Assembly: GCA_965284435.1 (NCBI GenBank)
Contig: OZ260083.1
Coordinates: 620,001 to 684,000 of the forward strand
Reading direction: 5' to 3'
DNA: 64,000 nt
From: CAIYZT01 sp947461435
Lineage (GTDB): Bacteria > Pseudomonadota > Alphaproteobacteria > Rhodobacterales > Rhodobacteraceae
This document shows positions 1 through 7,482 of the stretch, piece after piece. The number at the start of each line of letters is the position of its first letter. The first letter of the stretch is position 1. Under the pieces are notes generated by a model. The model did not search any database. It saw nothing but the letters and a program-made list of their open reading frames with translations, and was not told the origin of the DNA. Position numbers and translations under genes: made by a program.

Positions 1-19
1 GCCCTGAACGTACCCGATA

Positions 20-217
20 TTGGACACATTACCTGGTCAAGCTCGCGCAATGCTGGACAGAATTATCCAGAAAACCCCTAGCGAGACAGGGTTCTTTGGA
101 TCTCGTCCGATCATTTTGGATGACCAAGTGGTGCCGCTGAAGGGCAATGAAGCACCATATTGGAACTTTTCAGGCGCTATCACGACCTATCGGGGCTGGG
201 GCCAATCCCTAGGCTAA
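20..217 (+). CDS. Possible small hypothetical or remnant reading frame across the element boundary
   Basis: A 65-codon frame that can only start at TTG or at an internal ATG at 50. An in-frame stop at 5-7 prevents it from continuing to the left. I recognise no domain. The 14-bp copy of the tRNA-Thr 3' end (129-142) lies inside it, so if the element boundary is read correctly the frame is a chimera of chromosomal and element DNA. It may be the tail of a broken gene rather than a working one. Confidence is low. Confidence 0.2.
   Translation: MDTLPGQARAMLDRIIQKTPSETGFFGSRPIILDDQVVPLKGNEAPYWNFSGAITTYRGWGQSLG
129..142. repeat. Putative attL: 14-bp copy of the tRNA-Thr 3' end
   Basis: TGGTGCCGCTGAAG is identical to 6570-6583, which is the CCA end, discriminator, acceptor strand and start of the T-arm of the tRNA-Thr gene (reverse complement). 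Tyrosine-recombinase elements that target tRNA 3' ends leave such a copy at the far end. The integrase gene begins 155 bp further in. Identity stops exactly after 14 bp, so a chance match is not fully excluded. Confidence 0.6.
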
Positions 218-283
218 CAAGTAAATTGCTGTATTTACTCAAATCTAGCCCTTTCAATCGCACTCATTCGGTCTTATCTTTGA

Positions 284-298
284 AGGGGGATAAATAGG
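284..298. repeat. Left copy of a 15-bp repeat, possible integrase arm site
   Basis: AGGGGGATAAATAGG occurs here and at 6494-6508, close to each end of the element and in the same orientation. Each copy is followed by a second, weaker GGxGGATA unit, giving a tandem 12-bp spacing. Paired short repeats just inside both ends fit arm-type binding sites of a tyrosine recombinase. The left copy also supplies the purine-rich ribosome-binding stretch of the integrase and reaches its start codon, so binding could feed back on integrase expression. Confidence 0.45.
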
Positions 299-1506
299 TG
301 GATAGAATGACCGCACATTCCTTGAACAAGCTGACCGCCCAAGAAGTGAAAACCAATGCGCCCGGTAAGTACAGTGACGGTGGCGGTTTGTGGCTTCACC
401 AAAGAGACAACGGCAAGGGGCAATGGGTTTTGCGCATTACCGTGCACGGGCGGCGGCGGGAAATGGGTTTAGGCTCTGCCCAAGACGTGACGCTGAAGGA
501 TGCCCGCGCGCTGGCGACCAAATGGCGCGCCTTGGCCGCCGCAGAGATTGACCCGATCAAGCAGCGCGAAAAGGACCGCCGCGAGGCGCTGCGCAACCTT
601 CACGTTCTGAACGAAATTGCAAAGGATGCCTTTGAAAGCCGCAAGGCGGAGTTGAAGGGCGATGGCGAGGCTGGGCGCTGGTTTTCCCCGCTGAGCCTTT
701 ACGTGCTGCCCAAGCTGGGCAAGGTGCCCGTGGCAGAGATTGACCAAACCGATATACGCGACACGCTCGCCCCCATCTGGCACACGAAGGCCGACACGGC
801 AAGGAAGGCCCTGAACCGTTTGGGCATTTGTTTGACCCATGCCGCCGCGCTGGGCCTCGACGTGGATTTGCAAGCGACCGAAAAGGCAAAGGCCCTTTTG
901 GGCAAGCAGCGCCACAAGACGCAGAACGTTCCCTCTATTCCTTGGGGCGAGGTGCCCGCGTTCTATGAAAGTCTTTCGGATGGGTCCATCACGCACTTGG
1001 CTTTGCGGCTTCTTATCTTGACGGGCGTTAGGTCTGGCCCGCTGCGGTTTCTTCGCCGTGACCAGATAGAGGGCAACGTCTGGACCATCCCCGGCGACAT
1101 GATGAAGGGCCGCCGCGACGCCACGCCGGACTTTCGCGTTCCTTTATCGGCTGAGGCTTTGGCCGTTATCGAACAAGCCAAGCCCCTAGCGCGCGAAGGC
1201 TTTTTGTTCCCCAGCGTGCGCAAGGGCGTGATTTCAGATGCCACAATGGCGCGCCTGATGGAGCGCAGAGGCCTAGAGGCCCGCCCGCATGGATTCCGAA
1301 CCAGTTTGCGTGTTTGGTTGGCTGAGGCGACCGATACGGCGCATGAAGTGGCGGAAAGCTGCCTGTCGCACGTTGTCGGCGGATCGGTTGAACGGGCTTA
1401 CCGCCGCACGGATTACCTTGAGCAAAGGCAAATCGTGATGGCGCGATGGGCGAAGCATGTGACGGGGCAAAACGGGCAGGTTGTGCAGTTGGTAAGGGGG
1501 GCGTGA
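298..1506 (+). CDS. int: Tyrosine recombinase/integrase, P4 type (DUF4102 N-terminus)
   Basis: Site-specific integrase of a mobile element, 402 residues, the usual length for the P4/CP4 class. The N-terminal part (about 10-95, with SDGGGLWL and a K-DAR segment) matches the DUF4102 arm-binding domain. The catalytic domain shows R245 in TGVRSGP, a lysine near 270, H331-x-x-R334 in HGFR, H358 in LSHVVG and the nucleophile Y368 in AYRR. All catalytic positions seem present, so it may be active. I chose GTG at 298 because GGGGGA lies 7 bp upstream; ATG at 307 is the alternative. The next gene starts directly after its stop. It is the outermost gene of the element, next to the putative attL and far from the intact tRNA. 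Confidence 0.93.
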   Translation: MDRMTAHSLNKLTAQEVKTNAPGKYSDGGGLWLHQRDNGKGQWVLRITVHGRRREMGLGSAQDVTLKDARALATKWRALAAAEIDPIKQREKDRREALRNLHVLNEIAKDAFESRKAELKGDGEAGRWFSPLSLYVLPKLGKVPVAEIDQTDIRDTLAPIWHTKADTARKALNRLGICLTHAAALGLDVDLQATEKAKALLGKQRHKTQNVPSIPWGEVPAFYESLSDGSITHLALRLLILTGVRSGPLRFLRRDQIEGNVWTIPGDMMKGRRDATPDFRVPLSAEALAVIEQAKPLAREGFLFPSVRKGVISDATMARLMERRGLEARPHGFRTSLRVWLAEATDTAHEVAESCLSHVVGGSVERAYRRTDYLEQRQIVMARWAKHVTGQNGQVVQLVRGA

Positions 1507-2238
1507 ATGAATGAATGGGGGCTTCCCGATTGGCGTGATGCACAAGCCTATGGAGTTACGAAGAACTGGAGCAAGGCCCGCTGGCGCTGGGAGTTTTACC
1601 GTCGCCGACAGGACTTGAGGGAGTTTTTCGATAAGCACGCGAATGCGATTTATCAGAACAAAGTTGAGAACAATGGCTTTCCATTAGATTTAACTGGCGG
1701 AACAGGGCGGCTGCTGCAGCCACATGAACCGGGCTTCGTGGTTGATGGATATTACGAAAAAGGGATGGCTGGTTATTCCCCCCTGAATCATGAGGTGAAG
1801 TGGTTCACTTGGGGCTATGTTCTAGGCATTCCCAACCCCCGAATTTCTGAACAGCCGGAGCGAATTATCGGAGCGATACTTGCCCGTGAAACAGTAAACT
1901 TTGTCGCTATTGGGTACGGGGAAAGAGACTTAAACGGAGAGAGCGAGCGGCTAGGCTTGATTGATGGCGAGATGGGGGTTGCGTTCAACCTTAACCGTCC
2001 GCTTAAGCCTCAAATCGAAGTTGCTTTTGAGGCGCTCAGGGCTGAGCAAGTGCGGCGGCATGGCAAAGCCCTACAGAACCGCGAACATAAGGGCAAACGA
2101 TTGACCTATCTTCGGGTTCTCGACGCAAGGGAAGGGGGCGCATCTTGGTCGCAGATAGCAAGAATCTTGGAACATAAAAAGCAGACCGAACAATCCGCCC
2201 GCGACACTTGGAATCAGGCGCGGGCCTTGTGGTTTTAA
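1507..2238 (+). CDS. Hypothetical protein with a transcriptional-regulator-like N-terminus
   Basis: 243 residues, starting at the base after the integrase stop, so the two are probably co-translated. The N-terminus (LPDWRDAQAYGVTKNWSKA then WRWEFYRRR) resembles the short W-rich regulator-like domain (DUF6499 type) found in alphaproteobacterial integrative elements and plasmids. The C-terminal third is rich in Arg, Lys and Gln and has a plausible helix-turn-helix (EGGASWSQIARIL), which suggests DNA binding. No catalytic motif is seen. A role in control of excision or replication is inferred only from its position. Confidence 0.6.
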   Translation: MNEWGLPDWRDAQAYGVTKNWSKARWRWEFYRRRQDLREFFDKHANAIYQNKVENNGFPLDLTGGTGRLLQPHEPGFVVDGYYEKGMAGYSPLNHEVKWFTWGYVLGIPNPRISEQPERIIGAILARETVNFVAIGYGERDLNGESERLGLIDGEMGVAFNLNRPLKPQIEVAFEALRAEQVRRHGKALQNREHKGKRLTYLRVLDAREGGASWSQIARILEHKKQTEQSARDTWNQARALWF

Positions 2239-2327
2239 TTTCCAAATCTTTCCGCAATTCCGCATGCTGCCTGTAGCGGTCACCATCACCTCATATCAAC
2301 CGCGCTTGTGCGCTTTGAGGTGCTGTT

Positions 2328-2513
2328 ATGACCGATCCCCTTTTGACTGCCCGCGAGGGCGCTGACCTTCTGCAAATTTCCATCCCAACCTTTTGGCGCT
2401 GGGCCGCCAAAGGCACGTTGCCCAAGGCTGTCAAGCTGGGCGGCATGAGCCGCTGGCCACAGTCTGAACTTTTGGCCGTGGTGGAATCCGCCAAAGCCAA
2501 GCGCACCGCGTAA
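2328..2513 (+). CDS. AlpA-like helix-turn-helix regulator/excisionase
   Basis: 61 residues, nearly all one winged HTH: LLTAREGADLLQISIPTFWRW then the wing with KLGGMSRWPQSEL. This is the pattern of AlpA/MerR-like small regulators. AlpA proteins switch on integrase or excision and replication genes in P4-like elements. A GAGG ribosome site lies 7 bp before the ATG. It sits between the integrase pair and the replication genes, the usual place for such a switch. The target cannot be read from the sequence. Confidence 0.75.
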   Translation: MTDPLLTAREGADLLQISIPTFWRWAAKGTLPKAVKLGGMSRWPQSELLAVVESAKAKRTA

Positions 2514-2620
2514 AGAAAACCGCCCCCCGGGCAAGGGCGGCGGCTCTATCGTTTGCGGTAGTTGTGGAACACCCTGAACATAGCATGCCCCGCCTTTCAA
2601 TTCAACGAAAGGCTTAAGCC

Positions 2621-2908
2621 ATGACCCAACAAGACCGCTGGTTTTCCAGCCCGACGCAAGTTTACTGGGCCGCAAAGGCTTTGATAGACGGGCGCGAAAT
2701 CAGCCACAAAACAGAGTTCCGCGAGGTGAACGGCTGGCGTCTGGCCGCCATCTGCGAGCGTCTGCGCCGTGAATTCGGTTGGCCAATCGATACCGTTTAC
2801 CGTGGCGCGGATTCGGTTGGCTACTACCGACTGCGCCCCGGAACAGACCCGGCAAAACTGCGCTATCCGCCCAGCGCCGCGCACCTGATGGACGGGGGCG
2901 CACAATGA
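2621..2908 (+). CDS. Hypothetical winged-helix-like element protein
   Basis: 95 residues. The middle (ALIDGREISHKTEFREV then WRLAAICERLRREFGWPI) looks like a small winged helix followed by a YYRL strand. Similar short proteins are common just before primase genes in alphaproteobacterial elements. It overlaps the next small gene by ATGA (2905-2908) and so belongs to the same translation unit as the primase. Function is unknown; a role in origin recognition or control of replication would fit but is not shown. Confidence 0.6.
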   Translation: MTQQDRWFSSPTQVYWAAKALIDGREISHKTEFREVNGWRLAAICERLRREFGWPIDTVYRGADSVGYYRLRPGTDPAKLRYPPSAAHLMDGGAQ

Positions 2909-3012
2909 CCGCTTCCCTTCGCCTTTTACGCCTTGCCCGCCGCTGGGGCCTTTCGGGGCCTCTGGCAGGCATGATTGCCGCCCTAGCATACGGAGACAGC
3001 CCCGATGAATGA
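2905..3012 (+). CDS. Small 35-residue protein linking two overlapping genes
   Basis: A short frame of 35 codons, MTASLRLLRLARRWG at its start, with an amphipathic basic N-terminal half. Its ATG overlaps the stop of the upstream gene (ATGA at 2905) and its stop overlaps the primase start (ATGAATGA at 3005-3012). This double overlap suggests translational coupling across three genes and is the main reason to believe it is translated. No domain is recognised. It could also serve mainly as a coupling cistron. Confidence 0.5.
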   Translation: MTASLRLLRLARRWGLSGPLAGMIAALAYGDSPDE

Positions 3013-5041
3013 ACGCATGTCTAACCCCTCAAGCGCCGCGTTGGCGCTGCACCTTGCCGGGCGGTCTTTGCCTGTCTTTCCCTGCGACCCGGCAACCAAG
3101 CGCCCTTTGACGCCGCATGGCTTCAAGGACGCCTCGACCGATCTGGCCACCGTTTCGGACTTCTGGAACCGCCACCCTGCCGCCTTGGTTGGCATGCCGA
3201 CCGGAAAGGCCTCTGGCGTCTTTGCCCTCGACCTCGATATTGACGACGCTACGGGCGAGGCGCTGGGCGAGGCTTGGCTAATACGCGCCGGGCTTTCCGA
3301 TTTGTTGCAAGGGCCGGGGGCTGTCACGCCCAGCGGCGGGCGGCATATCTATTTTCGCGCCGATGGCTTGGCTGAGGGCTTGCGCAACACGGCCGGAAAG
3401 GCCGCGCCGAACGTGGATACAAGGGGCGAGGGGGGATACATCATCGCCCCCGGCTCTGAGGCCGCCGCTGGGCGATATATGCCCGCCAATGGCGGCTTGG
3501 TTGGCTACAGCCTCCCGGCGCTTCCTGAGGCCCTTTTGGCGGCTCTGGAGGGCAGGCCCAAGGCGCTTGCCTTTACCATCGACACCGGGCGGGCAAACCA
3601 TCCCGACGCCCGCGCCGATCTGGTGGAGGCGCAAGAGATTGTGCGGCATATCCCGCCCGACTGCGGCTATGGTGATTGGGTGGCCGTACTCATGGGGCTG
3701 CATGCCCATTTTGGCGGCTCTGAGGGCGCACTGGATCTGGCCGACCGCTGGAGCGCCCAAGGCTCCAAATACAAGCCCGGCGAGGTGGCGGCGAAGTGGC
3801 GCGGCTTTGAGGCGGGCGGCGGAATGAATTGGGCGAGCGTCTGCAACCTTGCCCGGCAGAACGGGGCCGATCTGTCGGACATTGCCCGCCGCCACAAGGG
3901 CGGGGGCGCTGCATCTGGAGCCGATCGGGGGGCAAGTGCCAAGCCCGGCGACACAGGCGACGCTGAGGCCGAGGCGGGCGAGTTTTTTAGCGCCGCAGAA
4001 CTGGAGGGCCAACCCATCCCGCCCCGCCAATGGCACGTGCCCGACCTGATACCTGCCCGCACCGTCACGACGCTAAACGGTGATGGAGGGACGGGCAAAA
4101 GCCTTGCCGCTTTGCAACTGGCCGCCGCAACTGCGCTGGGCGGCTCTTGGCTGGGCCAACGGGTGACACCGGGCCGCGCCTTGTTCATATCCGCAGAAGA
4201 TGACCGCGACGAAATCCACCGCCGCTTGGCTGACATTGCCAAGGCAGAGGGGGTGAGCCTCGCCGATCTGCACAACCTCGACCTGCGCAGTCTGGCAGGA
4301 AAGGATGCCCTCTTGGCCGTGCCGAAAGACAAGTCCGAAGTCATGCAAGAGACGCCGCTTTTCCAGACCCTCGACAAGTGGATGGGCGAGAACAAGCCCA
4401 ACCTGACAGTGCTGGACACCTTGGCCGATTTGTTTGGCGGCAATGAGGTAAGCCGCACTCAAGCCCGGCAATTCATCGGCATGCTAAGGGGGCTGGCAGT
4501 CCGTCACGGCACAACTGTGTTGCTTTTGGCGCACCCTTCGCTTGCTGGTATTTCGACCGGGACAGGCTCTAGCGGATCCACCGCTTGGAACAATTCTGTC
4601 AGGTCGCGCCTCTATCTGCGCCGCCTCGCTACCGATGGCGAGGAAGGCGACCCGGATGCCCGCGAACTGGAGGTGATGAAAGCCAACTACAGCCGCAAGG
4701 GTGCCCTCTTGCCGCTGCGCTGGAAAGAAGGGGTCTTCCTGTTCGACCCCAAGACTGAAACAGGCCTCGACCGCATGGCCGCCAGTGCGAAGGCCGAACG
4801 GGTCTTTCTCAAGATGCTGCGAAGCTACACCGACCAAGGGCGGTTTGTTTCAGCCAATCCCGGATCGACCTTTGCGCCATCTGTCTTTGCAGCAAACACC
4901 GCCGCCGCCGAAAGCTGCACCAAGCGGGCACTGCGGGCGGCTATGGAAAGCCTCTTTGCCGCGAAACGGATTGTAAACGCCACCCACGGGACGGGGGCCA
5001 AGGCAAGGTCGCATCTCGCAATCGCCGGGGGTGCAACATGA
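3005..5041 (+). CDS. Primase-polymerase and RepA-like helicase fusion
   Basis: Replication protein of 678 residues. The N-terminal bifunctional primase/polymerase domain (about 10-180) has the acidic motif DLDID at 76-80 and SGGRHIYF at 110-117. A PriCT-type linker domain follows (about 205-270, with YGDWVAVLMGLH). The C-terminal RecA-like ATPase has Walker A GDGGTGKS at 359-366, ISAEDD at the end of the next strand, and LTVLDTLADLF as Walker B. This is the AAA_25/RepA hexameric helicase class. It should prime and unwind the element's own origin; the iteron array begins at its stop codon. The start overlaps the upstream small gene. Integrated elements with such a gene can usually replicate after excision, which is inferred here. 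Confidence 0.9.
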   Translation: MNERMSNPSSAALALHLAGRSLPVFPCDPATKRPLTPHGFKDASTDLATVSDFWNRHPAALVGMPTGKASGVFALDLDIDDATGEALGEAWLIRAGLSDLLQGPGAVTPSGGRHIYFRADGLAEGLRNTAGKAAPNVDTRGEGGYIIAPGSEAAAGRYMPANGGLVGYSLPALPEALLAALEGRPKALAFTIDTGRANHPDARADLVEAQEIVRHIPPDCGYGDWVAVLMGLHAHFGGSEGALDLADRWSAQGSKYKPGEVAAKWRGFEAGGGMNWASVCNLARQNGADLSDIARRHKGGGAASGADRGASAKPGDTGDAEAEAGEFFSAAELEGQPIPPRQWHVPDLIPARTVTTLNGDGGTGKSLAALQLAAATALGGSWLGQRVTPGRALFISAEDDRDEIHRRLADIAKAEGVSLADLHNLDLRSLAGKDALLAVPKDKSEVMQETPLFQTLDKWMGENKPNLTVLDTLADLFGGNEVSRTQARQFIGMLRGLAVRHGTTVLLLAHPSLAGISTGTGSSGSTAWNNSVRSRLYLRRLATDGEEGDPDARELEVMKANYSRKGALLPLRWKEGVFLFDPKTETGLDRMAASAKAERVFLKMLRSYTDQGRFVSANPGSTFAPSVFAANTAAAESCTKRALRAAMESLFAAKRIVNATHGTGAKARSHLAIAGGAT

Positions 5042-5173
5042 GGACAACGCTAAAAGCAGGGTGCAACGCCGGGGCAACGCCTGTGCAACGCAGGGTGCAA
5101 CGCCCGTGCAACGCCGGGGCAACGCCCGTGCAACGGGGGTGCGACAACCCCCTTTGTAACCCTAGCGTTGCAC
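5029..5173. repeat. Iteron array, candidate replication origin
   Basis: GCAACG cores preceded by GT or GG begin at 5063, 5074, 5085, 5097, 5108, 5119 and 5130, a spacing of 11,11,12,11,11,11. Degenerate copies are at 5033 (GCAACA) and 5141 (GCGACA), and an inverted copy GCGTTGCAC is at 5165-5173. The unit is roughly GTGCAACGCCG. A spacing of one helical turn puts all copies on one face of the DNA, the layout of iterons bound by Rep proteins. It follows directly after the primase-helicase gene. The region can be read as protein, but that frame only repeats NAGATPVQR and is not convincing. Confidence 0.75.
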
Positions 5174-5249
5174 TCCCCGCTTGGGCGGGGCTGCACGCCC
5201 AGAGAAGCATTGCACCGACGCTCCCCCCTATCGATCTGGAGGCCAACCC

Positions 5250-5684
5250 ATGACCGCCAACCGCGCCCAGCGCCGGGCGATGAAAGCCACCGCACAAGCC
5301 GCCGCCGCCTTGCTGGCTTCCCGCTGCTATGACTATCAAGGCGGGGGCGATCTGGTGCGGATTACTGCCCCGCAATCTATTGCCGCCTTAACCCGCGCCT
5401 TCGCCCTCTTGCTGCGCGCTGGCGGCAAACCTGTCGCCGTTCCGATTGCCAAGGCTGAGGCCCAAGGTTTTCCCCGCTGGAGCGGTCCTCTTGCGCTTGA
5501 TGGGGTGACTTGGCTTGCCGTTGGCATGGATAAAGAAGGCCGTGCCAGCTACGCCCTCCAAACCGCCTTCAGCCCGGTCAACCCCTTCGCCCATGAGGCC
5601 GCCCGTGAAAGGGCATTGCACAACCTGGCCCAAGTCTGCGCAACCGCTGGCTTCCCTATGGGCGAGCCGAGAGGAAGGGCCTAA
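5250..5684 (+). CDS. Hypothetical element protein
   Basis: 144 residues starting at the ATG at 5250, chosen because CTGGAGG lies 8 bp upstream; the frame is open further upstream but without a good site. The first 25 residues are basic and alanine-rich (NRAQRRAMKATAQ), the rest is a mixed alpha/beta protein with VTWLAVGMD and YALQTAF strands. I recognise no family. It lies directly downstream of the iterons and may belong to the element's replication or copy-control functions. Confidence 0.55.
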   Translation: MTANRAQRRAMKATAQAAAALLASRCYDYQGGGDLVRITAPQSIAALTRAFALLLRAGGKPVAVPIAKAEAQGFPRWSGPLALDGVTWLAVGMDKEGRASYALQTAFSPVNPFAHEAARERALHNLAQVCATAGFPMGEPRGRA

Positions 5685-5853
5685 GGCCTCGACCCGTGCC
5701 GGATTATTCCCGCTTATAAAAAGGGCACGGCGGCATTACAGGGCCGCATGACCGGGGCCGCGAAACAGGTTGGTTTCCAGAGGCCACACTAAGCCAAGAG
5801 CTTAACCCGCCTTTGGCCCCTGCATAATCAAACGGATAACAAGAGGTGAAGCC

Positions 5854-6132
5854 ATGCCCGGCCCCGATCCTTCCGGCATTGAATACAGCGAAACGGCAGA
5901 TGGGCGCTGGAGCGTCTTTGCCTACGTCTGGCCGAAGTCCGGCCCATATGCGGGCAACCGGAAACACCGCATGGCCCGATTGCGGGCTGTTATTGCGAAT
6001 TTGAAGATTGATGGCTGGTTGTGCAGTTGGTGCAGCAACCCCGTTCCGCTCTGGCGGCGGGCCGACGCACAATTCTGTTGCGAGGCATGCCGCAAGAAAG
6101 CGGCGAGGGAGAGAAGGGCTTGGGCCGAATGA
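5854..6132 (+). CDS. Small zinc-ribbon-like hypothetical protein
   Basis: 92 residues with AGAGGTG 6 bp before the ATG. The C-terminal half holds a likely metal site: CSWC at about 57-60 and CCEAC about 15 residues later, followed by a very basic tail (RKKAARERR). That layout suggests a zinc ribbon binding nucleic acid or acting as a protein adaptor. The N-terminal half has WSVFAYVWP and no known motif. Function is unknown. Confidence 0.55.
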   Translation: MPGPDPSGIEYSETADGRWSVFAYVWPKSGPYAGNRKHRMARLRAVIANLKIDGWLCSWCSNPVPLWRRADAQFCCEACRKKAARERRAWAE

Positions 6133-6212
6133 GTGCCATAGACTAAGGCGCTGGGCACACGGTCTAAGGCTTAGCGCGCAGCGTGCCCAAACCTAAGAAA
6201 ACCTAATATAAG

Positions 6213-6398
6213 TTACGTCCCTTTATCGCCACTGTCTGGACCCTTGTCCTCTGGCAACCTTTCCGGGGCTTGGACGCCATGCTTTATCAGCCAATCCCGA
6301 AGCTCGCCCCATACTTCTGCCGCACCGACACTGCGATGAGTAAGAACCGATTCTAAGAGGCGGCGCAGATCGGGCGGGATGTTGTTGGGCCAAGTCAT
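6213..6398 (-). CDS. Small hypothetical protein on the opposite strand
   Basis: 61 residues on the minus strand. The sequence (MTWPNNIPPDLRRLLESVL, then WGELRDWLIKHG) has the balanced composition of a real helical protein and ends in a charged, disordered tail. No strong ribosome site is seen. It is the only gene of the element facing left and may be a cargo or an antitoxin-size protein; no family is recognised. Confidence 0.4.
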   Translation of the reverse strand: MTWPNNIPPDLRRLLESVLTHRSVGAAEVWGELRDWLIKHGVQAPERLPEDKGPDSGDKGT

Positions 6399-6493
6399 GC
6401 AGTCGCGTATAGCGCCTTAGCCCGACCTTAACCAATTCCTTTCATCCCGAACCGATTGTCCATGCGCCGAAAAGGTGCCCAGCGCCGAAGTAG

Positions 6494-6508
6494 AGGGGGA
6501 TAAATAGG
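6494..6508. repeat. Right copy of the 15-bp repeat, possible integrase arm site
   Basis: Second AGGGGGATAAATAGG, identical to 284-298 and followed here by GGGATTAG, so the GGGGGATA unit is repeated in tandem 12 bp on. It lies about 62 bp inside the tRNA boundary. No gene was found from 6399 to 6569; this repeat is the only structure I see there. Confidence 0.45.
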
Positions 6509-6569
6509 GGGATTAGTTTTTGCTTGGGTCGGCTAAGTTATTGAAACTTTGCCACATTCTTAAGTTTTA

Positions 6570-6645
6570 TGGTGCCGCTGAAGAGACTCGAACTCCCGAC
6601 CCCATCATTACGAATGACGTGCTCTACCAGCTGAGCTACAGCGGC
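6570..6645 (-). tRNA. tRNA-Thr (anticodon CGT)
   Basis: 76 nt with encoded CCA, read on the minus strand. The acceptor stem GCCGCTG/CAGCGGC is fully paired. The D-arm GCTC/GAGC, the anticodon stem CGTCA/TGATG with loop TTCGTAA and the GTTCGAGTC T-arm are all present. Anticodon CGT reads ACG codons. Its 3' end is the putative insertion site of the element to the left, and 6570-6583 would be attR. The gene is intact, as expected when an element restores the tRNA end. Confidence 0.95.
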
Positions 6646-6817
6646 ACTTTCTGGTGCGGTCGTCCTATGTTCCACCGAAGGCCAAGTCAAGCCCCGCAAA
6701 ATGCAGATTTTGGCCGGAACTGCGAGTTGAGGTATTTGTTATGCGCCCTAAGGTGGACTTGTGCCCTGCCAGCACCTACATAGGACGAACAACGTCCTAC
6801 CCTCACCGAGGTTGCGC

Positions 6818-7474
6818 ATGAGTTCCTCTATCCTGCAACTCCTTGTCCTTGCCGGGATTGCTATTTTTCTTATCCTAAAGCTGCGCTCTGTTCTGGGCAC
6901 GCGCGACGGTTTTGAAAAGCCGCCCGTGCCAAGCGATCAGATGCGTCCGCGTTTGGTTGAAACGCCGCCCCGTTCGGGCGCGTCTGATCCTGACATCACA
7001 GATCATGTTCCCGAAGGCTCTTCGTCGGCGCTTGCCCTGGCGCAGATCAAGCAGATTGAACCCGATTTTTCAGTCAACGGCTTTTTGGGGGGCGCACGCG
7101 GCGCCTATGAAATGATCTTGATGGCCTTTCAGAATGGCGATCTTGACAGCATCCGTCCCTTCCTGACCGACGATGTCGAAGAGAGTTTTGGCACAGCCAT
7201 TGCCGACCGCGAGACCAAAGGCATTACTTTGGAATCAAAGTTCTCTGGCATCCGCGAGATGGTGATCGAAGAAGCCCGCTTTGACCCGGTCACCAAATTT
7301 GCCGAACTGACCCTGCGCTTCATGGGTGAACTGACCGTCGTTGTCCGCAACAAGGCCGGAGATATCGTTGAAGGCAGCCCGACGGCCATCAAGCGACAAC
7401 GCGACATCTGGACTTTTGAACGTCAGATCGGCGCCGCTGACCCGAACTGGCAGCTGTCCGCAACCGGGGACTGA
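6818..7474 (+). CDS. Tim44/TimA-like membrane-associated protein
   Basis: 218 residues. One N-terminal membrane helix (about 4-21, ILQLLVLAGIAIFLILKL) is followed by a charged linker and a C-terminal Tim44-like domain (about 75-210, beginning FLGGARGAYEMILMAFQNGD). In alphaproteobacteria TimA-type proteins of this layout sit at the inner membrane; the fold is related to mitochondrial Tim44 and to Mba1/NTF2-like domains. The ATG at 6818 is chosen because the membrane helix begins there. The next gene, mltA, starts 8 bp after the stop, and this pair with smr is a conserved neighbourhood in Rhodobacterales. Confidence 0.85.
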   Translation: MSSSILQLLVLAGIAIFLILKLRSVLGTRDGFEKPPVPSDQMRPRLVETPPRSGASDPDITDHVPEGSSSALALAQIKQIEPDFSVNGFLGGARGAYEMILMAFQNGDLDSIRPFLTDDVEESFGTAIADRETKGITLESKFSGIREMVIEEARFDPVTKFAELTLRFMGELTVVVRNKAGDIVEGSPTAIKRQRDIWTFERQIGAADPNWQLSATGD

Positions 7475-7482
7475 CCTTTGCC

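Noticed and set aside
5041..5140. Possible CRISPR array because of regular short repeats
   Set aside because: Repeats are 11 bp without spacers; layout is that of iterons, and no cas gene is present.
5038..5253. 71-codon frame starting in an ATGA overlap with the primase gene
   Set aside because: Its first half is only the translation of the 11-bp iterons (repeats of NAGATPVQR) and the second half has no domain; the DNA repeat explains it better.
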